Assembly (NCBI GenBank): GCA_024276115.1
Contig: JAJRXV010000276.1
Location: forward strand, 1-45,435
Source: Deltaproteobacteria bacterium
GTDB taxonomy: Bacteria; Desulfobacterota; JAJRXV01
DNA: 45,435 nucleotides
Reading direction: 5' to 3'
The first letter of the stretch is position 1. Each line of letters begins with the position of its first letter. Shown here one piece after another: positions 24,835 through 33,402 of this stretch. The notes below the pieces were generated by a model that saw only the letters and a program-made list of their open reading frames with translations, was not told where the DNA came from and ran no database searches. The translations under genes and the position numbers were made by a program.

Positions 24835-25281
24835 ATGCGTCTAAAGCTATTGATCTGTATTGTGTTGGCGGCAAGTCTTTTTGCTTGCTCATACCGGATA
24901 GTGAAAACTACTGATAAAGAGTGGCGGGAAGTGCGCTTGCAAAAACGCGTACTTGAGTTCGATTTAAGCAAAAACAATAGCGATTATGACAAAATGTGGA
25001 GTTTTCGCAGTTCTGGGTTTCAGAAACTATTTACAAAAGAGTCATACTTAGAGTTTTTGCGTGGTCGTAGTTTTGAGTCATCTTATTATCAACGTGATGC
25101 CTCGATCATCTTGATAGAGCTCAACAATACTCGCGCGAAAGTCAAAATGAAGACTGTCACACTCTTTGAAAAATCATCCCCTCCTATAACCACTACTTCG
25201 TATGCTTTTTGGGTGTTCGAAGGTGATGACTGGTATTTACTTGAAAGCGAAAGCGCAACATCATCTCATGCTGGTTGGTGA
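24835..25281 (+). CDS. Second small lipoprotein, paralogue-like of the preceding one
   Basis: 148 residues from ATG 24835; the track start at 24778 lies inside the hairpin. A signal peptide with lipobox (ICIVLAASLFAC) comes first. Then ARVK-type strands: TRAKVKMKTVTLF is close to the upstream DKAKVKMTYMV, and SYAFWVFEGDDWYLLES matches the upstream aromatic strand. It ends SSHAGW. A duplication with divergence is the simplest reading. I do not know its role. Confidence 0.75.
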   Translation: MRLKLLICIVLAASLFACSYRIVKTTDKEWREVRLQKRVLEFDLSKNNSDYDKMWSFRSSGFQKLFTKESYLEFLRGRSFESSYYQRDASIILIELNNTRAKVKMKTVTLFEKSSPPITTTSYAFWVFEGDDWYLLESESATSSHAGW

Positions 25282-25376
25282 TATAAAAATGAATGACTAT
25301 GAAGCCATTAATTAAGAATTATAGACAACTTAACACCGTCATATTCCACAGCATTCTACTCTATTTACACACGACT

Positions 25377-25532
25377 AAGACTCCTGAGCGACTCCAAAAA
25401 CGTCGTCCTGAATTTGAGGCGCGCCTCTTATTTCAGGATCTGCTAATCCTAATAAATCCAGGTAGATCCCGAAACTAGTTCGGGACGACGGCAGTAGTTT
25501 TTATACATAAAAGCAGGTCGTGCAGGAGTCTT
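25377..25532. repeat. MITE-like inverted repeat, copy A
   Basis: 156 bp bounded by AAGACTCCTG and CAGGAGTCTT. The interior (CGTCCTGAATTT, TTTCAGGATCTG, TAATCCTAATAAAT, TAGATCC, GTTCGGGACGACGGCAGTAG, TTTATACATAAAA) is shared in order with copy B at 34321. A GAGGCGCGCCTC palindrome sits in the left half here but in the right half of copy B. Short frames drawn across it in the ORF track are not genes. The rest of 25282-25795 holds only the promoter listed next. Confidence 0.8.
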
Positions 25533-25724
25533 CGACTAGGAGTATTGCCGGCAAATCGGTACCGTGTGATTTTTGTCGATCAACTCTTTTTTCTCCTTTA
25601 TCGAAAAAATATATACGCAAGGTTAGCCCCTTTTACTTACCAACACTTACGCACTGTCAATGTAATAGCCGTCGTTTTGGGTGAGGTTCCTAAGTTAAAT
25701 GGAAATTTTTTTGACTTTTGGCAA

Positions 25725-25753
25725 TTGACAAATAGAGAATATGGTATTATATT
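25725..25753 (+). promoter_or_regulatory. Near-consensus promoter of the micropeptide gene
   Basis: TTGACA, 17-nt spacer, TATATT. The predicted RNA starts near 25760, about 55 nt before the TTG start codon. Confidence 0.8.
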
Positions 25754-25813
25754 AATATATAGATTGAACAAGATATGATTACTATTACACTAAAGATGAA
25801 GGAGGTGAGTAAT

Positions 25814-25876
25814 TTGAAAAGATTTATGATTCCAAGAACTGCGCATTGTGATGAAGGCTGCCGGATTTTGTCCTGA
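25814..25876 (+). CDS. 20-residue peptide gene with complete expression signals
   Basis: This is below the ORF-track limit. TTG 25814 has a textbook AAGGAGG 8 nt upstream. The peptide reads MKRFMIPRTAHCDEGCRILS, basic at its start and with a C-x3-C pair. The frame is also open back to an ATG at 25796 (26 residues), but that ATG has no SD. A consensus promoter lies upstream, and a terminator hairpin begins within the stop codon, so the RNA is about 140 nt and carries only this frame. It might be a secreted or modified peptide, a metal/redox micropeptide, or a dual-function small RNA. I recognise no family. Confidence 0.6.
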   Translation: MKRFMIPRTAHCDEGCRILS

Positions 25877-25903
25877 GCAAGACGCAAAACTGCTCATTTT
25901 TTT
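25874..25903 (+). terminator. Rho-independent terminator of the micropeptide gene
   Basis: Stem TGAGCA/TGCTCA around an 11-nt loop, followed by T7. The TGA stop codon is the base of the stem. Confidence 0.75.
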
Positions 25904-25937
25904 GTTTTGAATCGTAGTACAATATGAGTAGAAAAAA

Positions 25938-26162
25938 ATGAACATTACAGAAAATACATCTAGGATGCCAAAGATATTGAAAAGTAGCGATATTTCGCGG
26001 CTTTTAGAGGTATCCCCAGACGACATAACCCTTCTTGCCCGCAGAGGCTATTTACGTGGTTTTAAGAGCGGCAGGCAGTGGCGATTTAAGAAAAGGTATA
26101 TTCTTTCGTGGCTTAAGAATCACAGTATGGATGATATTTTGAGTCTGATTAAAGCCAGATAG
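25938..26162 (+). CDS. Small helix-turn-helix (excisionase/MerR-like) DNA-binding protein
   Basis: 74 residues. ILKSSDISRLLEVSPDDITLLARRGYLRGFK-GRQWRF-KRYILSWL follows the HTH_17/excisionase pattern: a helix, a turn, a recognition helix, then a wing with RxWRF. It has no effector domain, so it acts through DNA binding or as a partner. The SD is weak. Its TAG abuts the stop of the convergent PHP gene with no gap. It may regulate the micropeptide just upstream (inference). Confidence 0.8.
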   Translation: MNITENTSRMPKILKSSDISRLLEVSPDDITLLARRGYLRGFKSGRQWRFKKRYILSWLKNHSMDDILSLIKAR

Positions 26163-26810
26163 TCAAAGCTTTTTACTTACAATCTCTTTTGAGTTATTGA
26201 GCGTCTTTTCAATCTGCTGTTTCGTCAGCCCCGCGCCCAAAAGGACTTTTTTCGCATTGCTCGCGCTCAGCATATCACCGCACGAGTGTGTGTCACTGTT
26301 TAATACCATTGGTATATCATATTTCTTCGCCATTGCGGCTACATAGCCGTTTGTCAGGCTGTGCCCCTTGCGTGAAGTTATCTCAAAATATATTCCGTTT
26401 GCTTTCGCGAGTTCGCATGTCTCATCATCCACCAGCCCCGGATGCGCTAGAATGTCGATATCGGCCTGAACCGCGCATAAATTTGTACCGGTAGCTACCG
26501 GCTCGACGATAGACTCTCCATGAACGATTATCACTTTGGCGCCAAGGTCGCGGATCGCGGTGGCGAGATCTTTTATTGATGACGGTGGCGCGTGAGTGAT
26601 CTCAGCACCCGGGAGAACCGTTATGTTGCCGGATTTAGTAAGCTCTTTGGCGGCTTTGATGATGCGCGGCACCACAAGGTCGTAGTTAGATATATCAACA
26701 TGGTCGGTGATCGCCATAGCTTTGTAGCCGATTACTTCCGCGCGCCTGACGAGTTCAGACGGTATAAGCTCCCCGTCACTAAAAAAAGTGTGCATGTGTA
26801 AATCTATCAT
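26163..26810 (-). CDS. PHP-domain metal-dependent phosphoesterase (histidinol-phosphatase-like)
   Basis: 215 residues. The ordered PHP metal-ligand motifs are all present: DLHMHTFFSDG, ITDHVD, VLPGAEITH, VIIVHGES, ILAHPG and LNSDTHS. Such proteins hydrolyse phosphate esters with a trinuclear metal centre. The annotated substrate class is histidinol phosphate, but no his genes are nearby, so the substrate is open. It is the last gene of the minus-strand unit that begins with miaB, 47 nt after the response regulator. Confidence 0.9.
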   Translation of the reverse strand: MIDLHMHTFFSDGELIPSELVRRAEVIGYKAMAITDHVDISNYDLVVPRIIKAAKELTKSGNITVLPGAEITHAPPSSIKDLATAIRDLGAKVIIVHGESIVEPVATGTNLCAVQADIDILAHPGLVDDETCELAKANGIYFEITSRKGHSLTNGYVAAMAKKYDIPMVLNSDTHSCGDMLSASNAKKVLLGAGLTKQQIEKTLNNSKEIVSKKL

Positions 26811-26857
26811 GAATATCTCCTAAGTTATCCCTATCTTTTCCCATAATTAAAGAAAAT

Positions 26858-28438
26858 TTATAATGTTTCGATCAGAAGGTTGACGAAAAAATTCTTTATA
26901 CCCTCTTTATCTGTTGTGTTGTACTTGTATATTTCATTAATACCGTAGGTTCTTTTGATCTCGGTAAACTCCTCATCGCTCAATGGTGAATCGGTTATCA
27001 GCACCGGTTTTACGATTTTTTTTAAGTTGTTTTTAAAGAAATCGTATGCGTTGATTATATTATTTCTATTTTCACCGTCTTTTTCTGGTATGAGCAGTAG
27101 CACATCGATAATATCCTGAGAGAAGGCGGTCCAAAGCGGTTTGAAGCTGTCAAAGAGTGGCAGAGAGTAAAACATTATGTTCATCCCCTCAGTGAGTTTG
27201 AGTACCCCTAAGATACCAAGAAAGTCCGCACTATTTATGTCAGAAGCGGCAGGCATACTTGCTCTGCTGTTATTCCCCGCATCGTTCTGATCGAAGAAGT
27301 TTTCCTTTTGTAGCGAAAATTCCTTGAGGAGTAGAAACGTTTGGATAACCTTGGTCAGTATGGCATGATCGCCACCGAGCACGAGCACTTTTCCAAAACG
27401 TTTGTTCAAACGGTAGCTTTTTGCTCCCATAAGCCGCTTTTTTATCCTTACGAGGTGGTCAGGTGAAAGCAAGAAGGAAGCGCTTTCCCTTTTTTCGGTA
27501 TGCGGCATCTCCTCTAGCACCCCTTTTTGGAGGAGAACTGAAAGCGTTTTTAGTACCTCAAAGTCACAAAAAGAACAGTTATCGACGATACTTCTGATAT
27601 CACTGTAAAATTCAAGCATTATGAATATTTCTTGAGTGACTGGTTTGACATCTGTCATAGATTTTGGGTCGAGCTTTAGTTTTACGGATGTATCAAAGTC
27701 AGGGAAGTTACCCTTTATCCTTTGCCATTCATCCAGTTGCCGAAGGCCTTCCATCAGAAGGTTATCCGTAGTTTTTGATATTTTGGCGATTCCTTCTATC
27801 TCACCGGGACGGAAATCTATCGGTATGAAGTTGAATCGCCCCTCTCTCCAGGCGAGCAGGCGGTAGAAAGCTTTTTCGCCATAAATCTTATTGATCTTTG
27901 TGTTGATCACGGCGCCGTTTTTGATGTAAATAGTCCCGGTACCTTCTTGGGAAGCGATAATCAGCTTTCCGCTTTTTTTGTTCATACTGAAGACCTGAAG
28001 CAGGTCTACGAGCGATATCTGAGAAAGATGACCTGATGTCTCCTTCTCTATATGAGCCGCGTTGGGCGTTTTCTCGCTATGCTTAAAGTATTTTAGTATT
28101 TTCGACAGCACTTCATCGTAGTTGAACGGTTTAAGGATGAATGTGTCTTTCAGCTTGTTGAACGCTTCGACTGACTGCTGTTCGCGGCTGAAAAAGAGGA
28201 TAGGGATGTCGACCATCCGTGGGTTTGCCTGAAGTATTTCAGCGACTTTGCCACCAGATATAATCTTGAGGTCTACCTCCATCAAAATAAGATCCGGTGG
28301 GTCGTTCAGTATTTTCTGGAGCGCGATAGCGCCGTTTAGCGCGCTGTTAACGACAAAGCCGAGCGGTATCAAGGAGTCCTTGAGCCGGACAATCATCCGT
28401 TGATCCTCATCAGCTATCAGAATGTTTTTCTCTTCCAT
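26858..28438 (-). CDS. PATAN/DUF4388 response regulator with degenerate receiver
   Basis: 526 residues. The N-terminal receiver (ILIADEDQRM ... DLILMEVDL ... FFSREQ ... FILKPFN) keeps the acidic pair, Ser and Lys but has Glu54 where the phospho-acceptor Asp belongs. A PATAN/DUF4388 domain follows (SGHLSQISLVDLLQVFSMNKKSGKL, GTIYIKNGAVI, AFYRLLAWREGRFNF). The C-terminal part (KVLVLGGDHAILTKVIQ, later NIMFYSLPLFDSFKPLW) resembles a small-GTPase fold without a proper P-loop; that is a guess. It abuts the GAF gene exactly. Glu may mimic a permanently active state. Confidence 0.85.
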   Translation of the reverse strand: MEEKNILIADEDQRMIVRLKDSLIPLGFVVNSALNGAIALQKILNDPPDLILMEVDLKIISGGKVAEILQANPRMVDIPILFFSREQQSVEAFNKLKDTFILKPFNYDEVLSKILKYFKHSEKTPNAAHIEKETSGHLSQISLVDLLQVFSMNKKSGKLIIASQEGTGTIYIKNGAVINTKINKIYGEKAFYRLLAWREGRFNFIPIDFRPGEIEGIAKISKTTDNLLMEGLRQLDEWQRIKGNFPDFDTSVKLKLDPKSMTDVKPVTQEIFIMLEFYSDIRSIVDNCSFCDFEVLKTLSVLLQKGVLEEMPHTEKRESASFLLSPDHLVRIKKRLMGAKSYRLNKRFGKVLVLGGDHAILTKVIQTFLLLKEFSLQKENFFDQNDAGNNSRASMPAASDINSADFLGILGVLKLTEGMNIMFYSLPLFDSFKPLWTAFSQDIIDVLLLIPEKDGENRNNIINAYDFFKNNLKKIVKPVLITDSPLSDEEFTEIKRTYGINEIYKYNTTDKEGIKNFFVNLLIETL

Positions 28439-30007
28439 TTAGAGTTGCTCCTGAAGAAGATATTGGTTCTGTAACTTAAGTATCAGACTTTCTAAAAACG
28501 CCGAGTCAGAAGTGTGTATCCCTAGAAAATTGCCATTCGATCCCTTTATGGCCAGGAGCCCATAAGCGTACTCCTCATTGAGGTATATTATGAAATAATG
28601 CTCAGGTAAAAAGTTGTCAGAAGCAAAAATGTAAGTAAGGTTAGGAAATGTAAGCACTTTTTCACACTGAGACGTAATCAGAAAGAACCTCGCGCTTGAC
28701 CTCTCGAAGTCAGGCAACTCTTTTAGAACATTAAATATGTTTGCTGGTTCAGGAGTGCCGATATAGAGTATCCCTCTTCGCTCTGAGCTCAACGCTGTTT
28801 CATTCAGCAAAATACTCTCGATCCGTTTGATGATGGTTGGGTGAAACACCGCGTAACGAGTGACCCCCTTTTCATCCTGAATATCAGTGAAAGCTGTCCT
28901 TATATCAGTTAGTTTTCCGGTATCGTTTTCATACGAATAGTTGTTTTCATCTCCGAGCAGATCAGTGAGAATCTCCCAGAAGTTTTTTGACTTGCCTTTT
29001 ACTTTGTCAATAATACTGCCGCGAGCCCCTTTTACACGTGCTGACAGCGAACCAAACAGCTCTCTTTGCGTCTCCCCATCTTTTGGGAACGATACTGAAG
29101 TCATCCTGATCAAGACCGACATGTCAGCAGAATCGCTTTCTACAATCGCCCCGGCGATAAAAGAGTCAAGCTTTCTCAGCGTGATCAAGGAACCGAAATA
29201 ATCGGTTTCAGGTAGCATGATGAAATATTTATTGTCAGCCTCTTCAACAATAAAGTCGGTTTCTCTTATGACCCCATTTGCTTTGTCGAGAAGATTGTTT
29301 ACAAATTTGTCAGCAATTTCTTCAGATAGTGCGCGTTTGATATCATCAAGATTTTCAATGACTAAGTAGATGATGGAGAATGTTTTGCTGTAACGTTTTG
29401 CCCGTTTCAGCTCTATGGAAAAAAACTCGTGGAAATAATTTGCCGCGAGAGTTTTCTTATTATGCAGTCGCAGTGTAGAGTGCTTCGTTTGGGTTGATGT
29501 TTTCGCGTTACTGATCGCTATATCGATAAATTCCATCAACTGTATCGCGACACTCACGTCAGTTTTGGGGAAGCTTTCAAGTATTCGACGGTTTTTGACC
29601 TGCACAATTCCATAAAGTTTACCATTGTAATGGATCGGTAGCAGGAGCGACTTTGTGTTGACCGTCCTGTCTTCATTTATCTCATAAAACGCTTTACTGT
29701 TTACTTTTAGCTCATTCTTTACGTTTTCGCTTATATTCTTCCATTGAGGCGCTTCTTGCTCAGTGATGCCATCTGATTCAAGCATCCTGAATATGTTTTC
29801 GTTTTCTAAAAAGTATATTGCGCCTTTTTTGGCGTGCAGGCTTTTGAGCGTTTCTGTGAGAATTCTCTTATGTAGAACGCGCAGGTTTTTTTCGCTTACG
29901 ATCTTGCAACAAGAGTCAAGCACATATAAGAGCTCGTTCTTTTGAGGGTTTAAGAGCGCCTGTTTAAAAAAGTGATCAGTCTCTTGTGTGTTGTTGGTGA
30001 TTTTCAC
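28439..30007 (-). CDS. GAF and degenerate GGDEF signalling protein
   Basis: 522 residues, soluble. A GAF-like sensor (AKKGAIYFLENENIFRML, LLLPIHYNGKLYGIVQVKN) occupies about 60-165. A region built like a diguanylate cyclase follows (FFSIELKRAKRYSKTFSIIY, IRETDFIVEEADNKYFIMLPETD), but the GGDEF signature is replaced by EADNKYF, so it cannot be a normal cyclase. The ~170-residue C-terminal part is unassigned and ends in LQNQYLLQEQL. Its stop is directly followed by the ATG of the PATAN regulator, so the two are probably stoichiometric partners. Confidence 0.8.
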   Translation of the reverse strand: MKITNNTQETDHFFKQALLNPQKNELLYVLDSCCKIVSEKNLRVLHKRILTETLKSLHAKKGAIYFLENENIFRMLESDGITEQEAPQWKNISENVKNELKVNSKAFYEINEDRTVNTKSLLLPIHYNGKLYGIVQVKNRRILESFPKTDVSVAIQLMEFIDIAISNAKTSTQTKHSTLRLHNKKTLAANYFHEFFSIELKRAKRYSKTFSIIYLVIENLDDIKRALSEEIADKFVNNLLDKANGVIRETDFIVEEADNKYFIMLPETDYFGSLITLRKLDSFIAGAIVESDSADMSVLIRMTSVSFPKDGETQRELFGSLSARVKGARGSIIDKVKGKSKNFWEILTDLLGDENNYSYENDTGKLTDIRTAFTDIQDEKGVTRYAVFHPTIIKRIESILLNETALSSERRGILYIGTPEPANIFNVLKELPDFERSSARFFLITSQCEKVLTFPNLTYIFASDNFLPEHYFIIYLNEEYAYGLLAIKGSNGNFLGIHTSDSAFLESLILKLQNQYLLQEQL

Positions 30008-30046
30008 GAAATCCGTTCCCGGTTAATAAATGGCGTTATTTTGTTA

Positions 30047-30544
30047 TTACATCTTGTACTTTCCAAAATCCTCTGGTGAGAGATTATCAAGTATCTCAGC
30101 CCATTTCTTTTCTTCAAATTCTTTTTTTGTTTTGTCGTCTATCAAGCCTTCCCTGCCTGATTTGTTAATTACCTTTTCTTCAACAAATATCGGTGCTTCC
30201 ATACTGATTGCCAGCGCCAGCGCGTCAGAAGGGCGCGCGTCTACAACAATCACTTCTTTACCATTATCTATAAAGAGCTCGGCGAAAAAAGTACTCTCCT
30301 TTAAATCACTGATTATTACCTTTTTTAGTTCCGCGCCGAGAGCTTTGATGATGTTTTTTGTCAGAATGTGCGTCAAAGGTCTCGGAATAGATATCTTCTC
30401 CAGCTCAGCCGCAATAGCGCTCGCTTCTAGTATCCCTATCCATATCGGTACTATATTTTGTTCCTCGAGATCCTTCAGGATCACGATAGGTGTGTTTGCC
30501 AGCGGATCGATTGCTATCCCCGCGACTTTCATTTTTACCAGCAT
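30047..30544 (-). CDS. Bifunctional nuclease family protein (DUF151)
   Basis: 165 residues matching the DUF151/BFN family: VKMKVAGIAIDPLANTPIVIL, NIVPIWIGILEASAIAAEL, RPLTHILTKNIIKALGAEL and VVDARPSDALALAISMEAPIFVEE. Members have been reported to cut DNA and RNA, and many sit beside miaB in bacterial genomes. It lies 26 nt after miaB in the same orientation and is likely cotranscribed. Confidence 0.93.
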   Translation of the reverse strand: MLVKMKVAGIAIDPLANTPIVILKDLEEQNIVPIWIGILEASAIAAELEKISIPRPLTHILTKNIIKALGAELKKVIISDLKESTFFAELFIDNGKEVIVVDARPSDALALAISMEAPIFVEEKVINKSGREGLIDDKTKKEFEEKKWAEILDNLSPEDFGKYKM

Positions 30545-30570
30545 ATTATTTTCCCCATTATTATCTGTTG

Positions 30571-31905
30571 CTAAACCAGCTTCCCTAACAGGGAGTTTAA
30601 ATAACTTTCTTCGATATTAACGCTTACTATCTTACCTGTAAGGCTTTCATCCCCTGTGAAGTTCACAACGCGATTACAAGTCGTACGTCCTGTAATCATA
30701 TTCTCACCACTCTTGCTAGCTCCCTCTACTAGTATCTCCATAACACGTTTCTCGAGCTTTTTGTTCTCCTCGAGCTGTATCTTTTTCTGCAATGTCTGTA
30801 ACTCTTCAAGCCGCTCTGATTTTTCACTGTTTGAAACATCATCATCAAATGACGCCGCTTTTGTTCCGGGCCGCACCGAGTACTTGAACGAAAAACTGCT
30901 TATATACCGAACTTGACGGAGCAGGGCGAGTGTATCGTTGAAATCTTTTTTGCTCTCACTGGGAAAGCCGACAATCAAATCCGTCGATATTGTAATATTA
31001 TTACACACTTTTTGCAACTTTTCAACTTTTGATAAGTAATCTTCACGTGTATAATTTCGGTTCATCGATTTTAGTACGCTGTTAGAACCGGACTGCACCG
31101 GTAAGTGTATGTTATTACAGAGCTTGTCAATAGCGCCAAATCGGTCGATCAGTTCATCGGTCAGATCCTTAGGGTGCGAAGTCATTATCCGCAACCGTTC
31201 TAAGCCGTCAATTGCCGCTACCTTGTCAAGTAGTTTTGGGAAGTCGCTTGAGCTGCTTGCCGCGTCTTTGTATGAGTTGACGTTTTGCCCGAGCAGGGTC
31301 ACTTCCTTCGCGCCATGTTTGATAAGCGTGCGAACCTCATGGAGTATGCGTTCCTCGGGGCGGCTTCTCTCCCGACCTCGAACATAAGGGACGATGCAGT
31401 ACGCGCAGAAATTATTACAACCCTCGATTATGGTGACAGAGTTTTTCGCTCCGACCATGTAGCCATCCATTTTTTCATCGATTGTGTCGTCACGGATCAC
31501 GTTCGCGCCTACATCGACGTATCTGCCGCCGGTTTTCTCGATCTTTTCGATCATTTTCTTCAGATTAAGCACGTTTTTTGTTCCGAACACGAGGTTTACG
31601 TGCCTGTGTCTGCCAAGTATCTTTTTGCCGACCTGTTGGGCGACGCAACCACCGACCGCGATTATCAGATCCGGGTTCTTCTCCTTGTATGGTCTCAGCC
31701 TTCCTAACATGCTGTATACTTTATCCTCAGCCTTCTGGCGTATGCTACAAGTGTTCAGGACAATAATATCCGCTACGCCGATATCGTCGTTCAGGCTGTA
31801 CCCGAGTGATGATAGTTGGTGTGAGACGCGTTTTGAGTCATATTCGTTCATCTGGCATCCGAATGTTTTAATATATAGGTTCTTCATGTTTTGCTTTTGC
31901 TCCAT
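30571..31905 (-). CDS. miaB: tRNA A37 methylthiotransferase MiaB
   Basis: 444 residues. The N-terminal UPF0004 domain supplies one Fe-S cluster through C17 (TFGCQMN), C53 (NTCSIR) and C87 (GGCVAQ). The radical-SAM domain has GCNNFCAYC (C163, C167, C170) and PYVRGRERSR. A C-terminal TRAM-like region ends the protein. It adds the 2-methylthio group to i6A37 of tRNAs reading UNN codons. Start 31905 has little SD; ATG 31887 with GGAG upstream is an alternative. It is the first gene of a five-gene minus-strand unit. Confidence 0.96.
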   Translation of the reverse strand: MEQKQNMKNLYIKTFGCQMNEYDSKRVSHQLSSLGYSLNDDIGVADIIVLNTCSIRQKAEDKVYSMLGRLRPYKEKNPDLIIAVGGCVAQQVGKKILGRHRHVNLVFGTKNVLNLKKMIEKIEKTGGRYVDVGANVIRDDTIDEKMDGYMVGAKNSVTIIEGCNNFCAYCIVPYVRGRERSRPEERILHEVRTLIKHGAKEVTLLGQNVNSYKDAASSSSDFPKLLDKVAAIDGLERLRIMTSHPKDLTDELIDRFGAIDKLCNNIHLPVQSGSNSVLKSMNRNYTREDYLSKVEKLQKVCNNITISTDLIVGFPSESKKDFNDTLALLRQVRYISSFSFKYSVRPGTKAASFDDDVSNSEKSERLEELQTLQKKIQLEENKKLEKRVMEILVEGASKSGENMITGRTTCNRVVNFTGDESLTGKIVSVNIEESYLNSLLGKLV

Positions 31906-31924
31906 CCGCTAAAATTAGTATTTG

Positions 31925-31954
31925 ATTTTATGATATTTAGATTGGGTTAGTCAA
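31925..31954 (-). promoter_or_regulatory. Candidate promoter of the miaB operon
   Basis: Minus-strand TTGACT, 18-nt spacer, TAAAAT. The predicted RNA starts near 31918, just ahead of miaB. Confidence 0.6.
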
Positions 31955-32014
31955 GGGATATGTTACGAATGATGAATTATGAGTTAATAATGATGAGTTT
32001 CGACCCTTGGTAGT

Positions 32015-32866
32015 TTACAGGTTTTTCAGTCGGGGGTCAAGCGCGTCCCGTATCCCCTCACCGAGAAGATTGTAGCCGAGAACAGTGATAAGTATCGCGA
32101 ATCCAGGGAATAGAGAGAGCCACCACGCGAAGTCGATCGTCCGTTGACCTATCCGAAGGATGTTGCCCCAGCTTGGCGCGGGTAGAGGGACTCCTATCCC
32201 TAAAAAGCTGAGTGATGATTCTGTCAGGATAGCGCTGGCTACGCCGAGTGTCGCAGAGACCAACACCGGAGCGAGCGCGTTTGGCAGTATGTGCCGAAAG
32301 ATTATACGGAACTCTGGTACTCCTAGAGCTTTTGCGGCAAGTACAAATTCGCGCTGTTTCAGGCTCAAGAATTCCGCGCGCACCAGCCTTGTGACACCGG
32401 GCCAGCCTGTGAGTCCGATTATGGCCATTATATTAAATATATTTGGATCCAGAAAAGCGATAACCGCCAGTATCAGGAAAAATGTCGGAAAGCATAGCAT
32501 CAAATCGGTAACACGCATTATTATTGTGTCAACCCATCCGCCATAATAGCCCGAAATAGAACCGAGGATAATTCCTATAAAAATGGTGATACCTACAGAG
32601 ACAAATCCTACCATAAGTGATATTCTTTAACCAAATATCATTCTCGCGAATACATCCCTGCCGAGATCATCGGTACCGAACCAGTGGTCGACAGAAGGCG
32701 GGAGCAGTTTTAGTTTTAGGTCTATATATAGTGGGTTATGCGACGTGATGAATGGGGCTAAAAGCGCGATTAGAAAGAGAATAAGGACTATCAACCCACC
32801 AGAGGTCGCAAGCTTGTTTCTTTTGAACATCTCCCAAAAAACTTGAAACCTTTTTTTGACTTCCAT
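32015..32866 (-). pseudogene. OppC/DppC-type ABC permease interrupted by an in-frame TAA
   Basis: From ATG 32866 the frame encodes the OppC N-terminus (FKRNKLATSGGLIVLILFLI, HWFGTDDLGRDVFARMIFG), then TAA at 32627-32629. In the same frame it continues RISLMVGFVSVGITIFIGII, YYGGWVDTIIMRVTDLMLCFP and the ATPase-contact EAA loop REFVLAAKALGVPEFRIIFR, to the normal end LLGEGIRDALDPRLKNL. Family members read G-S/A-R-I-S-L at the break, so a single TCA-to-TAA change is plausible. The track shows the halves as 32627-32890 and 32015-32614. No OppB, binding protein or ATPase is nearby. Peptide or nickel import would be the family role. Confidence 0.88.
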
Positions 32867-33131
32867 GCGTACCCCAAGTGAAAATATCAATTAAATAATA
32901 ATAAAAAGGAATAATAGTATATTTTTAATTTGATTTTATCAAGATTTTTTTTTATAATAACAACAATACATACACGTGAAAGTGATCTGCGTAAGCGGGG
33001 ATGTGTTTATTTTGCTGTGAATCAGTGTAATCACTTGAAAGTAAAGCGATTTTTTCTGCGTAAAAAAAACAGTGGAATAATTCATACATGATTCTGGTGT
33101 GGTATGTTGCCTTCTAGTGGTGGTTTGCAGG

Positions 33132-33146
33132 CCAAAAGGGTTTATC
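33132..33146 (+). repeat. Direct repeat CCAAAAGGGTTTATC, possible operator
   Basis: Matches 14 of 15 bases with the copy at 33262-33276, in the same orientation, in the leader region of a phage-type repressor gene. Confidence 0.35.
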
Positions 33147-33261
33147 TGTTTATTTTTGTGTTAACGCTTTTAGTCTATAGAATTGTTATACTTAGGAATA
33201 TCGAACAGATTGTGCATGTTTGTGAGTGGTGTTTTTACTGGAATGATTCTTAATCCGCTAC

Positions 33262-33276
33262 CCAAAAGGGTTAATC
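33262..33276 (+). repeat. Direct repeat CCAAAAGGGTTAATC, possible operator
   Basis: Second copy, 130 bp from the first. It lies within a partly symmetric CCC-AAAA-GGG core, about 130 nt before the repressor start. Confidence 0.35.
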
Positions 33277-33402
33277 GGGAATAAAAAAAACATTTTATGC
33301 TTGATAAACGCAGTTTGCTGTGTTATAAACATTATCTTAATACAAGTTCATGTTATAGTTAGCAAATATTTTTATTTATTTATTTTTATGGGGGTTGTTT
33401 GG

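Larger units (their letters stand above)
32867..33402. other. 536-bp intergenic region between oppC-like gene and repressor
   Basis: No gene is supported. It is AT-rich, with two copies of CCAAAAGGGTTwATC (33132-33146 and 33262-33276) that could be operators of the downstream repressor. I could not pick one clear promoter. Confidence 0.5.

Noticed and set aside
25293-25778. Two short plus-strand ORFs near copy A of the MITE
   Set aside because: They lie in or beside a non-coding inverted repeat and have no SD.
30030-30620. 196-codon plus-strand ORF opposite the nuclease gene
   Set aside because: Antisense shadow of the DUF151 gene, which has clear family motifs.
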